The notes beneath the pieces were generated by a model, which was not told where the DNA came from, did no database searches, and worked only from the letters and a program-made list of their open reading frames with translations. Shown here piece by piece: positions 54,901-61,241 of a stretch of 64,000 bases of DNA. The DNA comes from Ectopseudomonas chengduensis. Its GTDB lineage: Bacteria > Pseudomonadota > Gammaproteobacteria > Pseudomonadales > Pseudomonadaceae. Each line of letters opens with the position of its first letter. Position 1 is the stretch's first letter. Location: the NCBI RefSeq assembly GCF_900102635.1, contig NZ_FMZQ01000001.1, forward strand, positions 930,001 to 994,000. Direction: 5' to 3'. The translations under genes and the position numbers were made by a program.

Positions 54901-57663
54901 GCCAGAGACAGTGGTGGTTCCGGCGTTTGTGTTGCTGTTGGAGAGGGTCAGTTCACCCGCTCCTGCCTTGGTCAGGGCACCGGTTCCTGCAATCACGCTG
55001 GAAATCGTCGCGCTATAGCCCGAGCCGACGTTGAAGACCTGCGTGGTACCGCCGGCCAGGGTTATGGTGCCGCCGGTCAGCGTCAGGCCGTTGGCCCGGG
55101 TCATGTCGAAGGTCAGGCTTTCGTTCAGAGCAACGACGTTGAGGTTCAGTGCCTGGCCGGCCAGGTTGCTGGCGAAGACGATGGTTTGGCTGCCGGTGAC
55201 ATCGGCTGCAGCGATGGCAACGGCCTCACTGAAGCTCACACCGTTGCTGAGATCAATGGTCGCCGTGTCGTTGGTATTGGTGACGTAGATAATGTCGCTG
55301 GTGACTACGACATCAGCGGTGACGGTGCTGGTGCCGTCATTCAGGCTGTAGCGGATGGTGGTGTCACCCGCCGGCGTGTCATTGCGGTAGGTAACCCGCT
55401 GTGCCACATCGTTGACCAGTGCAGTGGTCGCTGCCGTGCCGCTGCTGGTGAAGGTGATGGTCAGTACGCCGCCCACATTGGTGAAGGTGGCGAAGGTCTG
55501 CCCGCCCGACTGCAGGTTGCTGCCATCGATGCTGAACAGCGCGCCGGCGGTGTCGAAGCCCAGCACGTCGCTGCCTAGTGCTGTGCCGTTGCGTTGGATC
55601 GTCAGGCTGGCTCCGGCCCAGTTGCCGTTGCCACCGTTGAGCGCGCCGAACTCGGTGTCGCTGAACAGGGCGTTCCCGCCTGCATCCAGTACCACGATGT
55701 TACCGGCACCGGCCCAGGCCACGCTGTCGCCATTGAGGTTGGAAATAGCTGGCACCGCGTTGATCACGATGTCCTTGTTGGCCCCCAGAGAGCCCGCAGC
55801 GCCTGGTGCTGCCAGGGTCAGGGTGGCGTCGTTGCCGGCGGCATCGCGAATGGTGCCGCCGTTGAGCCCAAGGGCATTGGTGCCTATGTAGTCCAGGTCT
55901 GCGTTGCTGTCGCCCGCCTGCACCGTGTAGGTGAAGGTCAGGCTGTTGGTGCCGGAGCCGCTCGCGTAGTTCACCACCCGGTCAGTGCTACCGGTCTCCA
56001 GCGTCAGCTGCGGTGTGCCGGTGACGGTGACGCTCTCAGCGAAGTTCACCTGTACGGAGATCACATCCCCTACCTTGTAGGTGCCATTGGCGGTGCTGGA
56101 AGTCACCGACGTGACGCTGGGGGCCAGTGTGTCGATGGCGTAGTTGCTGGAGTTGGCGGTACCGATACCTGCAAGGGAGGTACTGACTCCAGTGACACCG
56201 CTCAGGTCGACGGTGATGACGTTAGTGCTGTCGGTGACACTTGCATCGGGCGTGAACAGGCCGGTCCAGGTCAGGCCGCCATCGGAGCTGCTCAATCCAC
56301 TAATGCTTCCGTTGGGCACGGTCAGGTCGGTAGTGGTGAAACCAGTCACCGCCATGTTGAAGGTGAAGGTGACGGTGGAGGTCTCGCCGACCTTCAGGTT
56401 GTTGTCGGAGAACGTTGCCGACACCAGGGCGGGGCGGGGCACATCGGCGAAGCCAATGTTGTCGAGCGCGACATACAAATTGCCATCGCCGGAAGAGGGA
56501 TCCGAGATACGAATCTCGTCGACGTTCTGGAAGATCGACGCGGTCAGCCCGTTTGACTGAGTGAAGTCGGATATGTAATTGAGACTGTCGGTCGCCAGCG
56601 TCACGCTGCCCAGCGAGACGCCATCACGGAAGGCTTCGAAGGTGATTTGCGGATGAGCGCCCAGGTAGTCAACGATTTTGATACCGGTGAAGGAGAAATC
56701 AGCTCCGTTCTGGCTGCGAATGATAATTCTCGGCGTTCCGTCACCAGAGCTATCGACGATTCCGTCAGAGTTTGGACCGAATAAGTCACTGTAGTAATCC
56801 CACGTAGAATTACTGTTGGTATTGCCTGAGTTTGCCGAGTAGATCTCGATCACTACACCGGGAATGTCAGTAGAGTTGGCGTCACCATCCCTAACCGTCG
56901 TACCAATGGTCGTATCTGGGCCGCTGAAATTGAGTGTTCCCGCGAACAACTTGCCACTGAAAGCCTGTTGGGCCGATGCCGAGAACGGTATTACTGCCTC
57001 GATCGAGCCACTGGTGACCTCCAGCGTCCAGTCACCGCCTTGAGAGGTAGAACCGGTTGCATCGTTGGAAGCGGCTACATCCGCGCCGCTGAGTTGGGCT
57101 ATCTGGTTGACGAATGCCTGCCCAGCTGCGCCGCTACCAACATCGCAGCCGTAGAAGAGAATGTCGCCATCGGCATCGAGACTCTGCCCAATCTGCGCAA
57201 GGTCCGCCGCACGTGCGTCCAGGCCCGCTTTATCGAGGGTAAGGCTGCCAAGCGTCACCTGCCCGGGCAGCCCGTGACTGACAATATGGATGGCATCGAT
57301 GCCAATGCGTCCTGCCAGGTAGTCGCTGATTTGCTTCAGACCATCGCCTGTGGGGTTGAGCACCACCACCTCGGTGCCCGGCTTTATGCCCGCCAACAGT
57401 TGTTGGTAGTCCTGGACTTGCCCGTCGACGAACACGATTTCCTGACGGTTGTCGGCAGTGCCTGTCGGCGTCGCCGCTAGGTTGTCATGGCTGGAAGAAG
57501 TATCCGCTGTCGGCTGGGCATCCGCAGTCTGCGTATCCGCGACCTCAACCGCAGTGGCTGCGACCGCACCGTCGAACATCATCCGTGGCTCCAGAGCCAT
57601 CGCCAGAGCGGACATTGCGGGATTGGCCGCAGTTCTTACGGGAGCAGTCTTCTTCCAAAACAT
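51925..57663 (-). CDS. Giant DUF4347 surface/adhesin-like protein
   Basis: The 1912-residue protein has no Sec signal peptide. It starts with a short basic leader and the motif LEPRMMFDGA (residues 24-33), common at the front of such exported giants. DUF4347 spans about 75-225. Ig-like/Big-type modules follow, then a segment like autotransporter-associated beta-strand repeats (about 880-1060; TKAGAGELTLSNSNT), then three 101-residue Ig-like repeats (about 1202-1504), a Pro-rich linker (about 1742-1785), a Gly-rich patch and a conserved-looking helical C-terminus. No RTX nonapeptides were seen. Residues His130 (IVSHG) and Cys173 (YGCDVG) look like a CHAT/caspase dyad. It is probably exported by the clustered HlyD/TolC system. 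The start follows AGGAGGTG. Confidence 0.85.
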   Translation of the reverse strand: MFWKKTAPVRTAANPAMSALAMALEPRMMFDGAVAATAVEVADTQTADAQPTADTSSSHDNLAATPTGTADNRQEIVFVDGQVQDYQQLLAGIKPGTEVVVLNPTGDGLKQISDYLAGRIGIDAIHIVSHGLPGQVTLGSLTLDKAGLDARAADLAQIGQSLDADGDILFYGCDVGSGAAGQAFVNQIAQLSGADVAASNDATGSTSQGGDWTLEVTSGSIEAVIPFSASAQQAFSGKLFAGTLNFSGPDTTIGTTVRDGDANSTDIPGVVIEIYSANSGNTNSNSTWDYYSDLFGPNSDGIVDSSGDGTPRIIIRSQNGADFSFTGIKIVDYLGAHPQITFEAFRDGVSLGSVTLATDSLNYISDFTQSNGLTASIFQNVDEIRISDPSSGDGNLYVALDNIGFADVPRPALVSATFSDNNLKVGETSTVTFTFNMAVTGFTTTDLTVPNGSISGLSSSDGGLTWTGLFTPDASVTDSTNVITVDLSGVTGVSTSLAGIGTANSSNYAIDTLAPSVTSVTSSTANGTYKVGDVISVQVNFAESVTVTGTPQLTLETGSTDRVVNYASGSGTNSLTFTYTVQAGDSNADLDYIGTNALGLNGGTIRDAAGNDATLTLAAPGAAGSLGANKDIVINAVPAISNLNGDSVAWAGAGNIVVLDAGGNALFSDTEFGALNGGNGNWAGASLTIQRNGTALGSDVLGFDTAGALFSIDGSNLQSGGQTFATFTNVGGVLTITFTSSGTAATTALVNDVAQRVTYRNDTPAGDTTIRYSLNDGTSTVTADVVVTSDIIYVTNTNDTATIDLSNGVSFSEAVAIAAADVTGSQTIVFASNLAGQALNLNVVALNESLTFDMTRANGLTLTGGTITLAGGTTQVFNVGSGYSATISSVIAGTGALTKAGAGELTLSNSNTNAGTTTVSGGTLVVDGSTSSATTVGTGATLAGIGTLGGDVTVQNGGTLSPGSSGAGTLTVNGNLTLDFGSTLALDINGTTAGTGYDRVVVNGVVDVSGATLAVNHGYAAGSGDSYTVIVNDAADAVVGTFSGISEGGKFNTAGNGTELTTSYIGGTGNDLTLTAPIAPTITNVSSSTANGTYKIGDVITVNVQFDSAVNVTGIPTLTLETGATDRVLNYVSGSGTNTLSFSYTVQAGDSSADLDYVSSSALSLNGGSIRDGANQSAILTLAAPGAAGSLGANKALVVDGVRPTATSITLSDTALRIGETATVTITFAERVVGLDTADFTVAGGTLTGLSSADGGLTWTATFTPDSNLSDATNVITLDNTGVMDLAGNIGSGSTDSVNYAIDTQRPTASIVVTDTALRAGQSTTITITFSEAVVGLTTADFSVANGTLSNLSTSDNITWTATLTPSSNVTDTTNLVTLDNTGVQDTAGNAGVGTTDSNNYAIDTQRPTAGIVITDTALKAGQSTTVTITFSEAVTGLTTADFSLANGTLGNLSSSDGGITWTATLTPDADVTDATNLITLDNTGYTDAAGNTGTGTTDSNNYAIDSKAPAITSVGVPANGTYVAGDALDFTVNFDEAVTVDTTGGTPRLAITLDTGGTVYANYLSGSGSTALVFRLTVANGQQDSNGIAVGTNLQSNGATLRDAAGNDTATTLNNVGATSAVLVDAAPPQVTGIALDGTSPTTNTTLGFTVTFSEDVNGVDLADFALSTTGSASGTLLSLVQIDARTYRITVGGVTGQGTLGLSLTAAGSGIVDAVGNALQSNFSSAGYTLGGLNTGDPEFRANPTPNVPTTPTAPPQPNVPGAPPSSTTSPLLPPPLFEQPTLGSGVPTVGNIFINNGALAPSFIAQVFASSDSGAGNGSGIGFLGFGGGDGGVFGTSSFSSMFNKDVPLESGEIQLRWGTSSGNGLGGGEILGAPTLSQQLQEIGESEQRQIRELAWALGEIPLQMPQA
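53151..54060 (-). repeat. Three tandem 303-bp repeats coding Ig-like modules
   Basis: The sequence GATGGCGTAGTT recurs at about 53152, 53455 and 53758, an exact 303-base (101-codon) period. Each unit encodes an Ig-like module of the pattern TVTITFSEAVxGLTTADF, then LTWTATLTP, then NxITLDNTG. The two right-hand copies within 53151-53756 are the most alike; the third (53757-54060) has diverged. Confidence 0.8.
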
Positions 57664-57689
57664 GGAGCACCTCCTACCACTTTCAAGAA

Positions 57690-57712
57690 GAGGAAGGCTC
57701 CATCGGCCTTCC
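57690..57712 (-). terminator. Weak terminator or attenuator before the DUF4347 gene
   Basis: On the minus strand GGAAGGC-CGATGGA-GCCTTCC forms a 7-bp hairpin followed by TCTTCTT. The T-tract is poor. It sits in the 95-base gap between the tail-collar gene and the giant protein gene, so it could lower expression of the giant protein. Confidence 0.4.
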
Positions 57713-57758
57713 CCTTGTAGTTGCCTGCCGACCCGAATACACGAGTCGGCTCGATCAC

Positions 57759-58409
57759 TCAGTTACGCGACGGGAAGATGCCTTCCAGCGCAATGATGAA
57801 GTTGGTGCCCAGATAGGGATTGCGGATGCCGATCGGTTGGCTGCCACCAACAGGCGATACAGTCACGGTTCCCTGGGGAATGACTGAACCCTGCCCGTGA
57901 ACGCCGCCCAGGCTGGCCTTGGTGGCATCCGGGGCGGTTGAGGTGAACAGGCCATTGATGGTCACGGCGGTTGGGCCGGACCTGGCAGTGGTGTTCGACA
58001 GGTACACCGTAGCTCCTGCAGTGGGCACCGCCATGGCACCTGGCGTACCAGTTGCGACGTCGACGCTGGAACCCGTGAGGCTCACGGCACTGGCCTGGCC
58101 GGTGAATTGAGCGACGGGCTGGTGGATCGGCATTTGGGTGACGTTCAGCGTAACGCTCTCTGCGCCCGCCACTTCCCCGATTGTGACCGGTGCCAGGCCA
58201 GGCCCGGTGCCTTGCCCAACCGGGCTACGCCCGGAGAAGTTCGGCAGCCCGAAGGTGGTCTGGCCATTGCCACCGTAGGTGGTGCCCAGCAGCGCGAACA
58301 GTGCCGAGTTCTGTTGGATGGCCATGATCTGTCCCTGGCAGGTCGCCCAGCCCCGGGGGGCGAAGTTGAAGCCCACCATACGGATCTCGCCCATGAATGG
58401 ATCGCTCAT
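57759..58409 (-). CDS. Phage tail collar-domain (microcystin-dependent) protein
   Basis: The 216-residue protein matches the microcystin-dependent protein family: N-terminal collar motif MGEIRMVGFNFAPRGWATC, then QGQIMAIQQNSALFALLGT, TFGLPNFSGRSPVGQG, and the C-terminal NPYLGTNFIIALEGIFPSRN. These are fibre-like beta proteins related to phage tail fibres, but many are encoded outside prophages, as here. No other phage gene is nearby. It begins 51 bases after the DUF6916-like gene with AAGGAG upstream. It may be a second exported cargo or a structural partner of the giant protein; its function is not known. Confidence 0.88.
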   Translation of the reverse strand: MSDPFMGEIRMVGFNFAPRGWATCQGQIMAIQQNSALFALLGTTYGGNGQTTFGLPNFSGRSPVGQGTGPGLAPVTIGEVAGAESVTLNVTQMPIHQPVAQFTGQASAVSLTGSSVDVATGTPGAMAVPTAGATVYLSNTTARSGPTAVTINGLFTSTAPDATKASLGGVHGQGSVIPQGTVTVSPVGGSQPIGIRNPYLGTNFIIALEGIFPSRN

Positions 58410-58460
58410 TACCTATCTCTCCTTGATGCAGCCGCGTATGCGGCACTGGTGTTTATTGTT

Positions 58461-58790
58461 CTAGAGCAGGGACTCGGCCGGCTTTGGCCGCTTTACATGG
58501 AACAGCGCCTGCAGCAGATGCCGGTCGCCTTCCTCATCCGGGCCGATGGGGGTGAGCATCGCCTCCCATTCACCACCTTCCGGGCTGCGCAGCCGATAAC
58601 AGTGTTGGGGCAGCTGGAGCCCCTCGGGCTGGGCAAAAATTGCACTGTAACAGTGGTAGCGGGCAGTCATCGCCACGCCTTCATAGGCCTCCACCAGGGT
58701 GATGGTCACACCTTCACCCTCGTCCCAGCATAGCTGCCAGGGTTGCTGGAGGTGGCGCTCGAAGTCCTCGAGGCTGGGCACCTGGCTCAT
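58461..58790 (-). CDS. DUF6916-like small protein
   Basis: The 109-residue soluble protein has no signal peptide or membrane segment. Its pattern (LEDFERHLQQPWQL, then FAQPEGLQLPQHCYRLRSPEGGEWEAMLTPIGPDEE) fits the DUF6916 family, which is often encoded beside tail-collar proteins. Its start overlaps the GNAT gene stop (ATGA). A chaperone or accessory role for the neighbouring collar protein is likely but unproven. Confidence 0.65.
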   Translation of the reverse strand: MSQVPSLEDFERHLQQPWQLCWDEGEGVTITLVEAYEGVAMTARYHCYSAIFAQPEGLQLPQHCYRLRSPEGGEWEAMLTPIGPDEEGDRHLLQALFHVKRPKPAESLL

Positions 58791-59284
58791 GCCGGTACCG
58801 CCAGAGCGGGCACGGCTTCGCGGTGCATCTGCAGGTAGATATGGTTGGAGCCGCTGGCTCTGAAGGCAAAACGCTCGTACAGGCGCTTGGCCGGATTAGT
58901 GGGTTCGACGAACAGGCGCATCGACTTCTCTGCTGCATCCGCTTCATCGACCAGTGCAGCCAGATAGCGGGTGCCGATTCCCTTGCTCCGCCATTCGGGG
59001 AGCAGCGAAATGTCGATGAGGTTGATCACGGTCGGACCGCGGAAGATATAGAGGCGGCCGATAGCCAGGTCACCGTGGCAAATCAGGGAGAAGTCGGAGC
59101 CCTGATAATGCTCCTGGTAATAGCGGTGCTGGGCGTCGAACTGCTGTGCGAGAAAGGCATCAATGACGGGTTGATCCCAACCGCTGAGCGCCATTTCCTG
59201 AGCCCGGGTACTCGCATAAAGCCTGCGCAGGAAGTTTAGATCAGTCTCCTCGGCAGGCCGAAGATGCAATTCGTGGGAACGCAT
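58787..59284 (-). CDS. GNAT family N-acetyltransferase
   Basis: The 165-residue protein has the GNAT fold: acetyl-CoA-binding motif A is LPEWRSKGIGTRYLAALV (near residues 96-113), followed by LFVEPTNPAKRLYERFAFRASG. The acceptor is unknown; it could acetylate an amino group on one of the cluster proteins. It has AAGGA upstream of the ATG and overlaps the DUF6916-like gene by 4 bases. A 147-base gap separates it from the sulfotransferase gene. Confidence 0.85.
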   Translation of the reverse strand: MRSHELHLRPAEETDLNFLRRLYASTRAQEMALSGWDQPVIDAFLAQQFDAQHRYYQEHYQGSDFSLICHGDLAIGRLYIFRGPTVINLIDISLLPEWRSKGIGTRYLAALVDEADAAEKSMRLFVEPTNPAKRLYERFAFRASGSNHIYLQMHREAVPALAVPA

Positions 59285-59431
59285 GGTGTGGGTGTCCTTT
59301 TTGCTTCCGTGCTACCGCGGCGTGAGCCGGAACCGGTTCGTTTTGTTTTGCCACTATGCGACTTACAGGTCGGAGGTTAGCTGAAGTCCGGGGTCAATCG
59401 CCACCATCCGGATAGACGGTAGACGCGTTAT

Positions 59432-60439
59432 TTAACTTCTGCTGGAACTTTCATGCTCTTGCTTTGTCATTCGCCATTGTTCAAGCGCTCTATAGGCTTT
59501 GCCCGCCCAGTATTCCACGGTTTCGCGGAGGCCCTCGTCGGCAGCTTCGCGTTTGCTCTGGCTGTCGGCAGTGAATGATTGCGACGGTTGTTTGGCATCG
59601 AAGCCGGCGGTCTCGCGCAGCCGTGGCAGATGTGCGTCGTGCACGTCGAACAACGAGGCCAATCGACCCCAACAGGCATCGGGCAGCTCCTGATAGTTCA
59701 CCGCTACCGCGCCATGCTGTTGGCAAAGCGCCAGCCCTTGCCGGAGGATCGCGCCGACCGTGCGGCTGGTGTACTCGGCGGGAGTCATGCGCAGCGCTTC
59801 TTCTGCAGGTAAATCCAGTGCGGATGATCCCAGCAACCCTGGCACGCGGTGCATGCCCGGTTGGCGTAGTTGGGAAACGACGATCTCCAGCGGGTCGCGA
59901 TAGAGGAAAACACGCGGCACTTCGGGGTAAAGCGCCAGCAGTAAGGGGGCCTCGAACACGTTCCACGCATCGAGCTTGATGAACAGCCGTTGCTCGTTGC
60001 CTTGACGTCGTTGCCCGTAGGCGGATACCAGCGCCGCGAGCCAGGCGGGTTGATGAAGCGTCGCCTTGGGATCCAGCCGGTGCGCACGCAGCAGATTGTC
60101 CAACGGTGGTGGTTCGGAGAGCACGATGTTGTCGTCCAGCGTCGCCAGCATCTGCGCCATCAGTGTCGAGCCGCAGCGCGAGGCGTGGAAGATCAGCGCT
60201 GTGGGCGGCAAACCAGGGCTTACGGCCTGCCAGTCCAGCAACGCCTGGAGGTCTGTCTCCCGGCGGAAGGCCTGATTGAAGGGCAGGCGCAACGCGTGAT
60301 CGACATCGTCACGGAAGAAGGGCCGGGTCAGTCGTTGCTCGCCGAACCAGCACCAGTCCAGGCGCCATTCACCTTTCTGAAACCAGGCGCGGATCGGTAG
60401 CCAGCCGCTGAAGTCTTGCTCGGTATTCACGCTCGCCAT
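59432..60439 (-). CDS. Sulfotransferase family protein
   Basis: The 335-residue protein resembles PAPS-dependent sulfotransferases. The 5'-phosphosulfate-binding loop FHASRCGSTLMAQML starts near residue 84, and RVFLYRDPLEIVVSQLRQPG supplies the 3'-phosphate-binding Arg and Ser. No signal peptide is seen, so it would act in the cytoplasm before export. The acceptor may be a hydroxyl on a cluster protein, perhaps one made by the neighbouring hydroxylase; this is inference. The ATG at 60439 has GGAG upstream and overlaps the end of the hydroxylase gene by 13 bases. Confidence 0.82.
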   Translation of the reverse strand: MASVNTEQDFSGWLPIRAWFQKGEWRLDWCWFGEQRLTRPFFRDDVDHALRLPFNQAFRRETDLQALLDWQAVSPGLPPTALIFHASRCGSTLMAQMLATLDDNIVLSEPPPLDNLLRAHRLDPKATLHQPAWLAALVSAYGQRRQGNEQRLFIKLDAWNVFEAPLLLALYPEVPRVFLYRDPLEIVVSQLRQPGMHRVPGLLGSSALDLPAEEALRMTPAEYTSRTVGAILRQGLALCQQHGAVAVNYQELPDACWGRLASLFDVHDAHLPRLRETAGFDAKQPSQSFTADSQSKREAADEGLRETVEYWAGKAYRALEQWRMTKQEHESSSRS

Positions 60440-61227
60440 TGTTCGCTCCACGCTTGCCTGCCACGGCGCATGGCAGCCTTTACCTCGGCTTCGGAAAAGG
60501 TCAGCCCCAACGCCGCAGCGAGGCGCACGGCCTCGGCCTGGAAGTCACGCGCGTCGCCCAGGGTGCGCAGGCGTGCGGCGAGAGCTGTGTCCTGCGCCAC
60601 ATGCTTGCGGAAGGCGGCAAAGGCCAGCTCTGCCCTCCCGGGCTGCAGTGCAGGCGTATCCGGCAGCCCGGCTGCCACCTGTTGCAGCAACCAGGCGTTG
60701 GGTTGGCAATCCAGCACCAGATGCACGCGCGCGCCGGGCCCCGGGTTATCCACCCGATGTGGCCGTGACAGGTCGATGAACCAGCATTCGCCCACCTTCA
60801 TGGGCACCTGCAGGCCATCGACAAGAAACTCCACGTCAGCAGGGCTGAGTAGTGGCATATGCAGGCGCAGGTCGCCACCGGGCTGGCCGAGGTCGGGGTC
60901 GCAGTGTTCGTGAATGCGAGCGCCGGCCCCCAGGCGCAGGAGCCGCGCGCTGCGGATGCTGGTCTGGAACAGCGCGAGCACCTGGTGCCAGGCCTGTTCC
61001 TCCTGCCACCAGTCGGTAGGCACCGGTGCACCTTGCCCTGGGGCAAGTGGCAGGAGGGCATCCTCCGGGGTGATCAGTGCGACGCCGCTCCACTCACCCT
61101 GGTAATAACCCGTATTGAAGTGATGCTGCCAGGCGTCGTCAGGAATCCGCCCGAGTGCCTCCAGCAGTGCGGGTAATCGAGGCGCCAGTGGCAATCGGGA
61201 GCATCGTGGTAAAGCGTCCAGGCTCAT
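60427..61227 (-). CDS. Aspartyl/asparaginyl beta-hydroxylase-like protein with C-terminal Nif11-like domain
   Basis: The 266-residue protein has two parts. Residues about 30-185 fit the 2-oxoglutarate/Fe(II) aspartyl/asparaginyl beta-hydroxylase fold: metal ligands His108 and Asp110 in HEHCDPD and His157 in RPHRVDNPG, with Arg167 for 2-oxoglutarate. Residues about 199-260 resemble a Nif11 domain: AFAAFRKHVAQDTALAARLR, then AAALGLTFSEAEVKAA. Nif11-type sequences serve as leader peptides for modified peptides, so here the domain could dock a partner rather than be cleaved. The start has AAGGATG upstream and lies 14 bases after the M50 gene. Confidence 0.8.
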   Translation of the reverse strand: MSLDALPRCSRLPLAPRLPALLEALGRIPDDAWQHHFNTGYYQGEWSGVALITPEDALLPLAPGQGAPVPTDWWQEEQAWHQVLALFQTSIRSARLLRLGAGARIHEHCDPDLGQPGGDLRLHMPLLSPADVEFLVDGLQVPMKVGECWFIDLSRPHRVDNPGPGARVHLVLDCQPNAWLLQQVAAGLPDTPALQPGRAELAFAAFRKHVAQDTALAARLRTLGDARDFQAEAVRLAAALGLTFSEAEVKAAMRRGRQAWSEQWRA

Positions 61228-61241
61228 GTTGCATCCTTGTG

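Noticed and set aside
54799..56556. Two long plus-strand frames inside the giant gene
   Set aside because: Low-complexity Gly/Ala/Val/Gln products antisense to repetitive coding DNA; no start signals.
51925..57663. Giant protein considered as an RTX toxin or LapA-type adhesin
   Set aside because: No GGxGxD nonapeptide repeats and no LapA-type retention module were seen.
57759..58409. Tail-collar gene considered as a prophage remnant
   Set aside because: No integrase, capsid, tail or lysis gene is nearby and the gene sits in a tight cluster with non-phage genes.
60427..61241. Small RiPP precursor gene sought near the Nif11-like domain
   Set aside because: No short ORF with a leader/core layout and ribosome site was found in the gaps of the cluster within the window.
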